This document shows, in pieces, positions 41,949 through 55,500 of a stretch of 64,000 nt of DNA. The stretch comes from Hawksworthiomyces lignivorus (lineage: Eukaryota; Ascomycota; Sordariomycetes; Ophiostomatales; Ophiostomataceae). Location of the stretch: NCBI GenBank assembly GCA_002917075.1, contig NTMA01000029.1, positions 64,810 to 128,809 on the forward strand, given 5' to 3'. Below the pieces are notes generated by a model, which made no database searches, was not told the DNA's origin, and saw only the letters and a program-made list of their open reading frames with translations. The position numbers and the translations under genes are program-made. Position 1 is the first letter of the stretch, and each line of letters opens with the position of its first letter.

Positions 41949-43141
41949 CTACTTCTCCACGTCCATGGCCTCGGCCGACCTCCCCCCCTGGTCGCCGTCG
42001 TCGTCGTCGTCTTCGACGGTGGCCCCCAGCCGCGCCCGCTTCGCAGGGCTGGGCTCCGACGGGCGCGACTTCTGCGGCCCGGCGGCGCCGGCATGTCCCT
42101 CGCCCTCGTCATCCTCGTCGTCGTCGTCGTCGTCGTCGTCGGCGCCCTCGGTCCACTCCAGCACCTCCCACTCGACGTGCACCGAGCCGTCGGCGCTCGT
42201 CGCCGTCGCGTAGTCGTGCCGGCGGATGTGCGGGCCGGCACCGCCACCCGGCGTTGCCACCGCCGAGGATGACGACGACGGCTCCGCTTCTTCATCGTTT
42301 TCTTCCTGCTGCAGCCGGTGCTTGCGGAGCAGCTGGTGCTCCCGCTGCCGCTGCCGGTGCCGCCGCCGCTGCTGCTGCTGCTGCTGCCGCTGCTGCTGCT
42401 GCAGGTGCCGACCCAGGCGGCTGCCCTCGACGATGCTGTCGAACCAGGGCACGCCAGTGTAGGAGAGCACGTGGGAGGCCGAGGGCGAGGGGATGCGGCG
42501 CGAGGAGGCCGCTGCCGCCGCCCGTGGCTGCTGCGGCTCCTTTTCCCCTTCTTCTTCTTCTTCTTCTTCTTCTTCCTCCTCTTCTCCCTCGTCCTCGTCT
42601 TCTTCCTCTCCGGTCGCCGTCGCCCACTCGTCCAGCTCGTCCAGGTCCTCCGCGCTCAGGCTGCCCACCGGCAGCCGGATGTAGTCGGCCTCGGCGCGCG
42701 GCGCCTCCGACCAGAACGCCAGCGGCGTGCCGCAGAACCCGCAAAAGTTGCGCCGCGCCATCGCCGTCGCCGTCGGGTGCACCGAGTGCTCGTAGACCCG
42801 GCGGATCACCGCCGGCGTCTCGTCCGAAAAGTACGGCTGCGTGCTGCTGTGGTACCAGGCGAGCGGCACGCGCACGTACGTCGGGAGGGGCGAGGCCAGC
42901 GAGGCGCCTGCTCGTCGTCATCGAGCACGTTTAGCACAGATCCAAAGTAGACAGCACACGTAGGAATTGCAATGACGCAAAGGAGAGGCGGTATAGCCCC
43001 AGGGGAGAGAGATTGCTCACGATGAGATGGCGCCGGGTCGAAGAGCACGCGGGCCGTCTCGGCGCCGCCTGCCGGCAGCTGCACGATGTAGTGGTTGCGG
43101 CCGCATTGGCAGCCGCCGTGGAGAGTACGGGCCGCAGACAT
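41949..43141 (-). CDS. GFA/CENP-V-fold protein with acidic, Gln-rich C-terminal extension
   Basis: Exon 1 is 43141-43021 and exon 2 42907-41949, joined in frame, giving 359 residues. The N-terminal 120 residues match the glutathione-dependent formaldehyde-activating (Mss4-like) zinc fold: HGGCQCGRNHYIV at residues 8-20 and NFCGFCGTPLAFW near residue 90 supply the structural CxC and CxxC zinc ligands. The central CHCxxC site of classical GFA enzymes is not present, so catalysis on a glutathione adduct is doubtful. From about residue 120 the protein is low complexity: a long Glu run, a Gln/Arg-rich stretch with QQQQQQRRRHRQRQRE, and a run of Asp with acidic tail. Fungal relatives with this sparse zinc arrangement are common and uncharacterised. 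Confidence 0.82.
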
Positions 43142-44698
43142 TGTGGCTTTTTCGGATAGAGGGACGTAGCTGACGAGAGCAGTGCCGAATGGTGTCCGAA
43201 TTGACTGCGGATGGCTTGTCGTGTGGTGTTTATTGCGGCAGATCGAGTGACAGTAGGCCGACCGTAGGGATACAAGGCAGCTCCACAAAAAAAAAAAAAA
43301 AAAAGCAATTGGGAGACTTCCAGCGGTATTTGAGACGGGGCACGTAAAACCACGGGTGCGTAGAAACAATAATAATAGCGGTTGGAACAGGTCTAATCTG
43401 GTCCAATGCACATGCAGCTTGTACGAGGAAGCAAAAGGATATGATCGAATTATCTACAGAGTACGAGGGAGAAGGGAGACAGAGAGAAAGAAAGCTGACT
43501 ATTTAATTAGGATCATGCTTTTTTTTTTCCAGGCAGGGAAGAAATGGTCAGATGCAATTACAGAGGGGCTGAAAGCTCTCTTTCCCCTCCCCTAAGAAAT
43601 GCACTTCACCACCTGGCCACAGTATCAGGTCGCATTGCCTGGCAGGCAGGAGTGCACAAATTAATAGGCGATCTCCTCAGGGCCTTTTCCTCACCTTACT
43701 TTGCTGCCTTGAAAGGCTCAGACGAGCCAGGCCAGGTCATCGCAGAGCCAGGCCACGCACAACTGAAGCTCTTCTTAGCGTTGCTCCCCGCCTGAGCATC
43801 TGCATTCCTTGCGTCACTCTGCTGCTAACCCGCCCCGCTTTCCTCTTCCCAGGTGGTTCTGTTCCCAAGCATGAGCACTTAGTGGGCCAAGCTACGCGGG
43901 CGGGTGTGAGATGCACAATGGAGATGCGACTACGAGTACACCGTATCTCCACTCTCTTACGACTTTTCATCCAGTGGAATGTTCGTATTTCTTGAACCCG
44001 CTTCAGTAAGGCAGCAGTGCGTTGCTATGCAATAGATTGCTTGAGAAACAGGTCTTGAGAAACCAAGACGGCCTATTCTCAGCCTTGGGACGGAAGATCA
44101 TGTTCTGTCCATTTGAGGAACGTAGTCGAGGGCAGGGTATAGAGGTCTTCTTTCTATACAGTCAATGCAAATCACTTTGCTGTGCTCTCTTTTGGACTCA
44201 CTCTACGTCATAAACTCGGTTTCTCGTTTGTATAAATAAATAGTAGTATTAGGAAAATAGGAGGATATGTGGCCTTCTTCGAGGAAGTCAAGGCATGCGA
44301 AATGGATATGCCAAAAGAGAGAAAAAGAAGCTAAAAAAAAAAAATTCTGAATATCCCATCCAGAAATGCTTCGCCAAAAGAAGCTGGAGAGTCACACCTC
44401 CCCTAGTATTGATTTATCTGATCTCACCAATTCCCAGTAACCTCTTCGTTTTTCTGCCTCCAATCCGTACCCAATGATATATATAACCCCTTTTTTGTAG
44501 TAGAAGGAAATGAACAGCGAATAGTAAGCGGCATCCGTATTGCCCGTGGGCATGGTCATGCCCGGTATAAAAACACAAGAATTGTTCTGATGGCTCCCTT
44601 CTAAAGAAGAGAACATAAACGTAGAATATAACAATAAAAAAAATAAAAGCGAATGAAGGAAAGAGCCGCAGCAACCCATCACAGGATACTTGGGCCTA
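43142..44698. other. Intergenic, no recognisable gene
   Basis: 1.56 kb with a poly-A run of about 18 bases at about 43287-43304. Only short unrelated frames are seen. The end nearest 44698 is the 3' flank of the following minus-strand gene. Confidence 0.5.
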
Positions 44699-47600
44699 TC
44701 ACTCTCGTGCAGCTGCCTGCATGCGGCGCATCGCGTCGCGGTGCGCCTCCAAGAGGTCACCGCGCCGCATCTTCTCCTCAAAGGCTCGATCGTTGCGCTC
44801 CCGGTCGAGCCGCTCCATCTCGCGCCGCTGCGCCTCGGCCTCCTTTTGGCCGAGCATAAAGCTGCGCTGCGCGTCGATGGTCTGCTGCGCATCGTGCTCC
44901 CGGGCGTACGGCGAGGGCGTCAGAGACGACGAGGACGTAATGTTGTTCAAGAACGGCATGGACATGGACTCCCGCATGTTGCCGCCGGCGCCGCCGCTGG
45001 CCGGCACGCCCACCCGGAGATCCGCCGCAACTGAGCTGCGGAAGGTCGCGAGCTGCGCCTCGCGGACGGCCGCCGTTGGCAGGTGCGCCTGTCCCCGCTT
45101 CGGCTGGTGGCTGTCAAAAGCCGCGCTCGCTGCAGTCGGCGTCGGCTGCGATACAATGGCCGGCATCGACACGGACATGGGGAGGCCGTTTGCGTTGCCA
45201 AAGTATCCTGCGTTTGCACTCGGGGACCGCGTCAGGTGCATCAGGCTGCTCTGCCGCATAATCTCTTTCCGCTGGCTCATTGGCAGGTCGTCCAGGTCGA
45301 CCGTCGATGAAGAGGCTGCCGCTGCCGCTGCAGCTGCCGCTGCCGCTTGTGCGCTGTCGGGAGAGTAGTTGTACACAGATCCACCGCTGTTGTCACTCGA
45401 TCCCGAGGACGGAATCATAGGGAACGCTGCGTTGCTCATATAGCCCACATTTCCTCCGCCCAGCAGACTTGCCCTGCTTTCTGACGTCACAAGCGGACCG
45501 CCGATGTAATTGCCCTGCATAGACTTGTTCCGCAGGAACATTTCGCGCTGGCCGATCAGCGTCTGCGGCATATTGTATGAGACGACGCCAGGAGGAGGTG
45601 CAAAGCTGGATCGGTGGTAAGGTGCTGCGTCGGCATCGACCACCCCGGCATCGGCCAGATCGGGCGACACGCCTGCGGCGTATCCCCTATCGCCTTCGAC
45701 GCCATGTGCTGCTGCATCGGCCTCTGTCATATCGTTCTCCTCGGCAATTGGCTCGTTGTGCAGACCCAAGGCGCGGCTGGTTAGTTGACTAGCAGACAGG
45801 CTCCGGTGTCCGCTGGAAAGGCCGCCCACTGCAGCGGCTCCATTGGCGAGCATGTAGCTGTTTCTTCCTCCTGCAGCCAAATCCTGGCCGGTAAGAGACT
45901 GGCGCGAAGTCGAGCGAGGCAGCATTCCGTATGCAGACATCACCGACGCCGAGCGGGGTGCAGCTGGCGGAGGGGTTCCTGTCTCCGCTGTCTGCTGGAG
46001 GTCTGTCACATTGACAGGCGCCGGCGTCTCTCCGTCATCTGCGGCTGGCGTTACAGCGCTATCTGGGGTTTCACTGGCATCCATGTCCACTGCCGAAGAA
46101 TCTGGCTTGCGGTCTTCGTCGAGTTGCAGATTGTCGAGCTCAGGCGTCTCAGCGTTGCTGAGATGCTTTGCCCACTCGTTTGTGCGGTACGACATGGCGA
46201 TGCGGGAGAGGGAGCGCGGAAGACGCTCCTTGGTGAGACTGACAGGCGTCGAATCGGCTGAAGCAGTAGACTTGGCAACGTGGCTAGAAACTCTGCTCTC
46301 TGCACGCCTGCCATCGGCTTTCTCGGGTGTCTTCGGCGCCTGTTCTGTCGTCTCCGAGGTCACCGTTTTGCTGTCAGCCGGGGCAGAAGATGAGAGTGCG
46401 GAAGTTTCTGTGGGCGCCATCGCAGCCGGCGTAGGCTGGCCGTCTTCTTCGTTTTTATTGGATGGCGCGGCTTCTTTGGTTGGCTTGTCTTGTTCAGCGC
46501 TGGCAAGTTGCGTATTTTCCTTCATATCTGACGCCTGTTCGCCATCGTCGTCGCTTCGAACCGAACAATTGTCGCCATCATCGCTCATGCCATCCACCGT
46601 CGCGGCAACTGAGCCGTTCTCCTCCGCATCGATGTGGTAATCGAATCGGCTGGATCGTGGGGAGACAAGGCCCTTGTTGCTTTCGCCATGTCCATTGTTT
46701 TTGTTGTTTGATTTATCTAGCACAGAGCTGGCACGCTTAGACCGCTGTGAGAGGCTCCGGAGCAAGTCAACTGAGCCTTGCGATAAGCGTTTGGCAAGCG
46801 ACCGCCGGTTGTCTGATGTTGTTGGTACCACTTCATCTTCGTCTGCGAAAGTGGCAACCGAAGACCGATCTTCGTCTCCGTGGTTGCTGCCTTCGGGTTC
46901 CTCTGCGTCTTCATGTCCGACAGGAATAGCGAACGGGAGCGGCACGATACCGGGTCCATGCGTGGGATATGCTACATTATTTGATAATGCCTCCTCGGGC
47001 CCCTGGTTCGATGCACGACGAGAAGTCCTGCGAGAGGATGAAACGCCCGCAGCAGCCTCAGCGGCTTCGGGGGGCGGGCCTTCAGGGTACTCATCTTCAG
47101 CGACACGAACCATGATTGCGCCATCCTTTTCGTCTTGCGCCAGAACCATCTCAGCTGCAGGTTTGGGCGGAGAACTAGGTAGCATGTCTGCCATCTCGAT
47201 CGGCTCAGCCTCTTCGGCCTGCTGTCTGCTGCCAACCGCCTCCCCTTGTTGCGACCCTGGCGACACAGACGTGACTTCGCTGTGGAAAGCCCGCTTTTCG
47301 CTTTCCATGTCGCCCACGCCCGAATCCCGAGAGTCGTGCTCGCCTGCGCTTTGCGGCGGCGGTGGCGCCACGGTGCCGTCTCCATACACAGCTTCCCATT
47401 CCTGACGTTCGCGGGCATTTGACGCCTCGATCTGACGACCAACATTCTCTTCCTCACGCTGCAGCTTGAGCTCATCTTCGGTACGTTGAGCATCCCGCTT
47501 GGCACGGCGTTCCTGGACGACGCGCCACAATTTCAGCTGCGAGATAATGCCTGCAACGAATATAAGGATAGTCGCGGCCAACTCGACGCGAATGCCCTTG

Positions 47601-48607
47601 GTCAAGGGATACGTCACGGTGCCGAGGCGGAAGAGGTCGTTGTTTAAGTTCCAGATATAAGCCCAGAACTCTTTCAAGCCGGCGCGGCTGAACGCATCAA
47701 TACCGAGAACGGCGACCGTAGCGCCGCCGAAGGCGATACAAGCGATGAGAGCATAATGCCGGGTCCAATGGCTGAAATAGAAAGCAAATCCCCCAACGCT
47801 GAAAGCGCAAATGAAGATAATCTTGCCACCGGTATTTTGGACCAATCCACCTTCACGCAGACACAGCAGCCACATGCCCAAAGAGAATCCGCCAAGCAGA
47901 CATCCAAGCCCCTCCGTGATCTCCTTGAAGATGATGGCAACACCGCCCAGAACCAAACCCGAGCAGACGGCGGCTACAACAAAGGCCCCTTGGATAGCAC
48001 TGCTAATAGGCAGTGACATAACATAAATAATTAGTACTGTAGTCCCCAGGCCGGCCAAGAAGGCTGTAGAGAAAAAGGTATGAAGCAGTCGGTTCTTGAT
48101 GCCAATGAGCGCGTATACGGCGCCGGTAAGAAGCATGATAATGCCGGCCACACCCCATCCCGGTGTCACAATCGGCTGTAAGGGGAGTTCGCCCTCGGGA
48201 ATAGTTGCTGAAGGAAAGTAAGAAAAAGGGTTAATAATCTAACTGGCTGGGGTAGTACTCGAAGTTACAAGAGATGCCTTACTGTTGAAGAGCGTTGAGT
48301 TTAAAGATGTTCCACTAGCTAGTGTACCAGTGGGCTGCACAGTTGTTGCAGTCTTTGATGGGCTTGTAGTTGTGTCGGCCGCGGTGTTAGTCGTCGGTTG
48401 GATTGAGGGCGTAGCTGTGTTGTCACCAGCGTCGGTATTCGTTGTCTTCTGTATTTGTGTCGATGTAGTAGGAGAGCCTGTGGTGGCAACGTCTTTGGTT
48501 GTGTCGGCTCGTAAACGCAAGAGAGGGTGGATGATACCAGCGGCAGCGAGGTTGGAGCATAGCAGCACACAGACGAGTGCCCTGAGGCGGGAGCTTCGAG
48601 GCAGCAT
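44699..48607 (-). CDS. DUF4203 (TMEM198-like) seven-helix membrane protein with very long cytosolic tail
   Basis: Exon 1 is 48607-48283 and exon 2 48207-44699, joined in frame, giving 1,277 residues. A signal peptide (LRALVCVLLCSNLAAAG, about residues 7-23) precedes a Ser/Thr-rich extracellular stretch of about 90 residues. Seven hydrophobic segments follow, from GWGVAGIIMLLTGAVYALIG to ELAATILIFVAGIISQL (about residues 122-340), as in DUF4203. The rest, about 900 residues, is predicted cytosolic and disordered: acidic and Ser/Pro-rich, with an Ala run near 1105 and a charged coiled-coil end (QTIDAQRSFMLGQKEAEAQ and following). The glycosylatable ectodomain plus long tail suggests a cell-surface scaffold or receptor-like role; no function is established for the fungal family. 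Confidence 0.85.
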
Positions 48608-51600
48608 CTTGTCTCTCTACCGGAGGCAATTAATGCCAATGTTGGCTTTGCTGCTTTGGAGTCAAGATGGGCAACGGACTCTCGCACCCGGCTAGAGTGC
48701 AGAATGAGAGTTTGGTCGACTCTGGCCTAGGATGACGTTGACTCGAGCTCGGCAGCTGCCAGTAGATTTAGCGGCCAAGGTTGCACCTGGACAAATAATA
48801 AAACGAAGAAGAAAGAAGAAAAAGGAGAAAAAGCTATAAACATCCTAAAAGAGAGGAATTGTATTCGTCAAGTTATGGTTCCGCAATGTGAAAGAGGGAC
48901 AACCCTAATTGTTAAGTTTGGATTCCTCCTCCTTTACCAACATAGACATCCCAAGAGGTTGGATCAAATAGGGTAGCGTGCGGAAAGAAAGAAGAGACAA
49001 GCAGGAAAAAAAGAAAGAAAAAAATGTAAGACAATAAGGGCAAAAAAAAAGTAATGAGATAATAGGGTGTGGGGTGTAAATGGGGGGGTATGGCACAAAG
49101 TGATGACGGTCTAATTAGATATGCAGAGCCAGTTGAAGGCTGAGGAAAGGAAGACTGGGGGTGAGAGAATGCGGACGAGGACGAGGTGCTAAGCCTATAT
49201 GTGTACATCTAAAGCCAAAAAGGCGTGGAAACCGGGGTGACTTGCAAGCATCGACGGGTTTGTTTTTCAGCTACATAATATCTTGATAGTATCTACACGA
49301 AAGTATATAAACGTCGAAAAAAAGACGGGAAAACAACATGTTCATGGGTGATCAAACTAGAGGCCTGGGGTGCAAAAGGAAAGCGGACGAGGTACCAGCC
49401 ATAACGATCAATGCTTGGGAAGAGAGAAGAGTGGATATGTTTTGGGTCAAACCCGGGACGGAAACGCCACGACAAGGGATCAACCTGGAAGAAGAAATAA
49501 AAATCTAAAGGGTAACGAGAGACAGATTCTACACATAGCCGGAAAAGGCCAAAGAGCGAGGCCAAGAAAATAGGTTGAATGAGAGCGTGTAAACGAGCAT
49601 CGAGCAAGCCTGGCCAAAGAGAAACACGGGTTTAAATGACAAGCCGGCCCAGCATCATGGCGACCAGAGAAGGGCAGGGGTATACGTGCAAGTGGGTGGA
49701 GCACAAGCAAAAAGCAAGATGTGAGAAGGCTTGCAGGTAGAGCCGGACAAATAGCGTCAGACTTCAAGAATGGTTCGTTTTTAGGATAAAGCACGGAGAC
49801 CAATGTAAATAGTGAAAAGCAGTAAGAGGCGAAATAAAACAAAGAGCGCGACAGTATCTTTAGAAGACTGCTAGCCAGCGAGATGGGTCTTCGCTCAGTC
49901 CACGCAAATATCTATAGTCATGAGGCATAAGCACCACGGGTACCATTAACGAGGAGGGGAGACGGAGAGAAAAGCTCACGAAAGAGAGTCCAGCACCTTA
50001 GCACGAGAGGATTGGAAAAAGAGGTGAAGTCAGAAGATGGACAAGGATATCTTGTTCGTTCCTGGACCAGGGGTAGACGTTTTCAGTGCGACTGGGGGTG
50101 TCGATAAGAAGGGGCGTGGACCTAGAAATTTTAGAGCCCAAAAGAGGTATGCTTCCGTTGGCTGGTAGAAGGGCGACGCAGGGAAGAGACCAGCAGAGCG
50201 GCGAAAAGGACCTGGAAAAAGAAAGCAGAGCATGTCAATTGTACGCTTCCGAGGTCGGTGTACTTCACGGTCTCTGTTGATCTGCCTACAGCATGCGGAA
50301 GAATCGGAGGTCGATGAAATGAGGACGATAGAAAAAGCAAAGAAAAAAGCAATTGTTCATGCAACGGTGTGACTAGGCGGGACGAGGTGAATGGCGGAGT
50401 CGATTCGAACAAGAAACGAGATAAAAAATACAGCAGAAAAGGGGGGGAAAGGAATGACGTTGGGAAGAATGGAGGCTGGAGTAGAGACTATTTTGCGTAC
50501 TCGTTCCCTCTCAGCTTTTCGCCGTCTTCGTTGCTGTGCAGCTAGTGGACTATGCATTGCAGAGCCTGCATTGCTTGATATTGCTCTACGACTACGTACA
50601 TACGTCCACGACGACGTTCGCAGGATAAATAATACGACATAAAAGCCTCGCTCGGACGAAACTGCCTGAGTGCAAATTCGTCTAGAAGGAACTGTGAGTG
50701 CGGCAGCCCTTTCCTTGTAAGCGAATATTTCCTGCGACGGGAGGGAGCAGGAGCGGGCAGGAGCGACATGCACAACAGTATTGGTATTATCTTTACAAGC
50801 GAGCAATTTGCTGCTTCTCAATCAGAAGCTACCTATGTACATGAGAATGTCCTTGATTATATGCATCTAATGTGGCATTGTTCAATGTGAATTGCATTTT
50901 GATTAATGAATTTTTATATTCTCTCTGCGCGATCTCTTGGCTATTCACTTTTTCCTCTTGAAAGTCTTTGGGCTTGCCTCATCTTTCGAGGTAGTATGGC
51001 GATGCAAATGTGCCATGCGTTTTCAGGGAACAATGTGGCGAGGTGGAGGTGGGGCTTTTGTGGTCCTGCTCATTTTGCCGGTAGCTTGTTGGTTGGATGC
51101 GGGACGATGCAAGGTACCGGCAGACGCGAGCTCACACAGAAAGCCAGAAAAACTCCAGAATTCACTGAATGCAAACTGGCACACATGGGGAGGTATACAT
51201 GCGCAAATCTGCAAATAACAGCTGTGTAGTCCAACAACGGCACAATTTTAACATTTGCAGAGACGAGATGCGGTGACAAAAAAACAAAGACAGAACCAAG
51301 ACGACAGGACTGCAAATCCCACGAAGCATATCCATCCTATTACACTTGCAGCGGCCTCTGCGTGCACACAAGTAGTATTCGCTGTCCAGCGATGGTTGGC
51401 TGCTGTCTGACTGTTTACGTCTTGTCGGCTGCTGCTAAATACACGCGCATTCGCGTCCCCAGTCAGTCCAATGTGTGCAAAACCGCAGAATACTTCTCGT
51501 TGTCGCGTCATTTGACTACGTGCAGACAGACTATTTGGCGCTGGTACATTCGCGTCCGAACTTTTTGGAAAGACTGTGCTCAGAACGGGAGGCTGCTGCA

Positions 51601-52491
51601 CGTAAGACAACTGTTAGAGACAAGGCACGGGCAAAGACGCTCATCTTGCAAACCTTGCAAATGCTCGTGGCTTGTGCAAATACATAGTACGTGAGTACGG
51701 AGTACATACGTATACCAAGTTTTAGTACGGCCACCGACCGAGATTTTTCTTTTCTTTTTCTTTCTTTTTCCATATATTTATATATTACAGACGAACGGTA
51801 ATCACAACTTGCAGCAGCCTGGCGAACTGATCGTCGCACCAGTCGCAGATGTTCATTTCAGATGGCGATGGCACTAAGACAAGGTGAGCTTAGATGGGCT
51901 CTTGGAGCGAGGACGCCCCAAAACGCACAGTCATGGGGTGCCCTCCTGCGGCGCACCCGAAAAGCCTTGCTAGTAGCGTCCTGGCTTTTTGAGATCGAAG
52001 TGTAATTAAGGACGTGGTCCGTCCTCTCTGCCGACTAGCGGTCTACTCGTACGCACGTAAAAGCGTGAGAGCCACGAGGTAGGCCTGCGCAATTACAAAG
52101 TCACAATGAGCACAAGACGAGGTGAAAATGCCGCAAAATAGTGAGAGATGCGTGAGTCGTAGGTGGATTCAAAACGACGAACCTAAATCCAGGGAAGTGC
52201 AAGACAATGTCGTCTCATTCGACTGCTTTTTTGTCACAGGGAACACTGACTACGAGATGGTCCGTACCTTGTCCGGCATATTCTCATGGCTTACGGAGTA
52301 TTAATATTGTGTGTACATACCTAGCCAGCGTCGCATTTACAGGTTTGTCTTTCCAGGCAACCCTCCCTGGCTTAAGGCTGAATGGGCCAAGCCAATTCTG
52401 TGAATCCGATTCGCTCCACTAGGAAAGAGACACTTTAAAGACCAGACTGGCAGGCCGGACACCATCGCAAGCGGTGGAAGCTGCTAACACA
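48608..52491. other. Long gene-poor stretch upstream of the DUF4203 gene
   Basis: Nearly 3.9 kb with no supported gene. 48780-50470 is purine-rich on the plus strand (CT-rich on the strand of the DUF4203 gene), which is usual for fungal promoters and leaders. It contains two TACGGAGTA copies (51696, 52292). A long 5' leader or a non-coding RNA cannot be excluded. Confidence 0.5.
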
Positions 52492-52563
52492 AGCAACTTG
52501 GCGCAGCGGAAGCGCGCCGGGCTCATAACCCGGAGGTCCCTTGATCGAAACGAGGAGTTGCTA
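52492..52563 (+). tRNA. Initiator tRNA-Met (CAT)
   Basis: A 72-base gene folds as a full cloverleaf without intron. The seven-pair acceptor stem is AGCAACT with AGTTGCT, starting with the A1-U72 pair typical of initiators, followed by discriminator A. The D-arm GCGC pairs with GCGC. The anticodon arm has three stacked G-C pairs (GGG/CCC, initiator hallmark) around the loop CTCATAA with CAT at 52524-52526. The T-arm CCTTG/CGAGG encloses ATCGAAA, with A instead of T at the loop start as in eukaryotic initiators. Confidence 0.93.
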
Positions 52564-55500
52564 TTAGAAAATTTACTTTTTACTACTTTTTGTGTAATAA
52601 TCTCCTATCTATATCAGCGCGGTAGTTTTTTTTTTTTTTTTTTTTTTTTTGGCCCTGGAAAAAGTTCCACCTAGTGCAGGCGAAAATAGTCAGGATTGGC
52701 TAATAATAAATTCAATTAAACTCTAGGCCGTGGAAGCTGCCCTGCCAGGGTCATAAACCAACCTGAGTGAATCACAGTTGCAGAGAGTGCGGAGTAGGCC
52801 TACGAAGTGCTAGGATTGGTTTCGGGCTGCTACGCAGCTATTGAGAAAGACCAAAATGTAGACCAGTAAAGATAGGTGCCCAACGAAGGAACTTGAATTA
52901 AAAGGTCGAAGGGCCAAAAGGCGTGACCAACATCGATTGGCATTTAGAGCATTGGCCCGGGAGGTTTTCTTTTGCGGGGGTCGACACAGAGCAAAACGTT
53001 TGATTTTGGACAGGAGCAGCAGAGAATTCAGAAAAATCGGCAATCCAATCGACCAGCACCAATGTCATCTCAGGGGCCTCCTTTCTGAACGGTTCGATAC
53101 AGTTGAACTGTTGAGAATAAAATTGAATAAGAGTAAGAATTTAATAAAATTGACAAGGCTCTCGCCATCCGCTGCTCTGCTCTTCTCTGTCTCTGCTTGT
53201 CCTTGGGGCTTGCTCTTCTCGTATTGTGCGACGATGCGCTGGTTTCCAATCAACCAAACCCAAGCCACCCCCTTCAATGCATAGACTTGACGACCCAATT
53301 CGGAAGGAAACGCAGTGACGATGAAGGGAGCTAAGAAAGCCACATGCAATGCGAATACTCGCCTGCCCTTCTCTATTTGGGAGTTTTTTTTTTTTTTTTT
53401 TGGTTTTTGATGTTCTCTTTGTCTTCACTTTCTATCTTCGGGTCCCCTGTTTTTCCTTTTTCTGCTGACGTCCTTTTTTTTATTTTTTATTTTTTATTTT
53501 TTTTACATTTTACTTCTTACTTTTTACTTTTTTTCTCGCAATTCTGTAGTGTCTTACATTTCGTGCTCTCCCCGCGATCTGCGCCTCACTTTAAACTGTA
53601 GTCTAAGACACCCGTGAGAGCTGTGGTCTCTGTGTGTCTTTCTTTAATTTGAGTTAGTCGGCGATGTTGACATGGAAAGGGGAAGAGTAGCTGCCAAATG
53701 CGAAGCACAAACTGCCCCAAATTGCTTTTGCTGTTCTTGATACAAGACACGGAAGGCCATCTATACAAAGTGTGGATGACCGAAGCTTCCGAGTGAAGTT
53801 CGATATCATCAGCGGGATACGAGTACGCAAGATGTCTTAACTGTAATAAAAAAAATTGACGCCGTGTATGCGAATCTAGAAACCTGCGGCTCACCGGAGC
53901 GGCGTGATATCTTTTCTTGCTTTTCTTCTCTCGATACGATCATATCATTGTCATGCACTTGGAACACGGCCGACTGGCAAATTCGGTATGCATATATTTG
54001 CATATGCACTTCGACGAGCCATCGACATCGCAGCGATAAGGCTCGTGCTTGATGAGCAAAAGCATATATCGAGTTGCAGGAAGCTAGGAAATCGAGTGGA
54101 ACATTCTTTTAGCCGTCTTCGGACTCCTTCTTTTCTGCTCATTGCGCATTTCGATCCTTCTGTTTCCCATCTTTGTTCTTCTTCGTAGGATCCTCCCGCT
54201 ATTTGCCATCCTCGCTCTCTCTCCTTTCCGCCCGCCTTGCAATATAGATGCCAATTTCATGTTGGTCCATCAGCATGGTCAGACGGGAATTGTGCAAGAC
54301 GGGCAGCGGAGACGGGGCATACTTCCTATCGTCGGTCCTTTAGCTGTAGCTGTGCTCTCTGCCTCTGTTTGTTTCGTAATAAGATGTTTTTCTCCGTAAT
54401 TGCTCCCTGCACCTCTTCATTCTTTTCATCAATTCCCGGCTATTCCGACCGTCTAATCTAATTGCCACGTTTTGCCCCTCTGGGCCGCTTGTGTTTTGTG
54501 TCTCTCCCTGTCCCGTTCATTGTTGTTTGTTTCCTGTTTCTCTGGTGTTTGCCGCCCTCTCTGGCGTATATTAAATAAGATAAACTTTTTGCTGTTTCAA
54601 GCCGCGGCCAAGGTGGATAATCATAAGAATTTAGGAGGATCAGATACTATAGGATTCGCAATATGAAGAAAAAAAAGGTTTCCGTCTTCATCTATCTCGC
54701 AGATTACACGCCCCCTCGGCTTCTTTCGCGACGCGCAAGAGAGATACGCGATGCGGACGACAGCCTGGCGGAGCATGCTGTCCCCTCCCCCTGTGTCTAA
54801 ACAAAACAACTATCAGAAAGAAACGGGGGCCACATATGGTGTACTTCGAACAGCCAGCCCATGTGTGTACTAGCTAGCAGTTTGTACAATAGCTTGCCAG
54901 AAAGCCGTGGAAAGATGTGAAGGACCTAGTAGAAGAACAAGCGAAAACTACGAAACTCAAAAAAAAAATTGTGTAAAATAAAATTGGCAGCGTCTTAAGA
55001 TACGTATATACGGGAATCATTCCAAGCAGGAAGAGTAAGAAGCAAACAAAGAAACAGGGTGAAAATAACAAAAGAAGCCATACCATCATTGTCGGTTCAT
55101 AGAATATCCTACAGTTTCTTTCCTCCCATCGGCCGATTTTGTTTGCTGAGGTTCGAGGGAAGCAATAAAGTCCAAACACGAGAAGAAGATCGGCACGCCA
55201 TGCTCAACAGTTCAACAACGAAAAGGCACGAGCCGTCTTATCTATCTTGCGTCTTCCATGGCGCATAGTCTCCTTTTCGTCACACCACTTTCTGCAACAT
55301 AACAAGTTTTTCGCTACTCGACGCAGTCGGGATGCACAAACAAGAGAAGCCAGGATCAGGGCAGACGCCGCCCTTCTGCAGAAGAGAAGAGGTAGCTTGC
55401 TTATATCGGACAAGCAGCCTTTTTTTGTTGTTATCCGTCAACAGCATCTGCATCTTTGTCATAATATAGTCTGTAACAAAAGAAAGAGTAAAAAAAATGA

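Noticed and set aside
52492..52563. Elongator tRNA-Met instead of initiator
   Set aside because: The A1-U72 pair, the three G-C pairs below the anticodon loop and the A at the start of the T-loop are initiator features.
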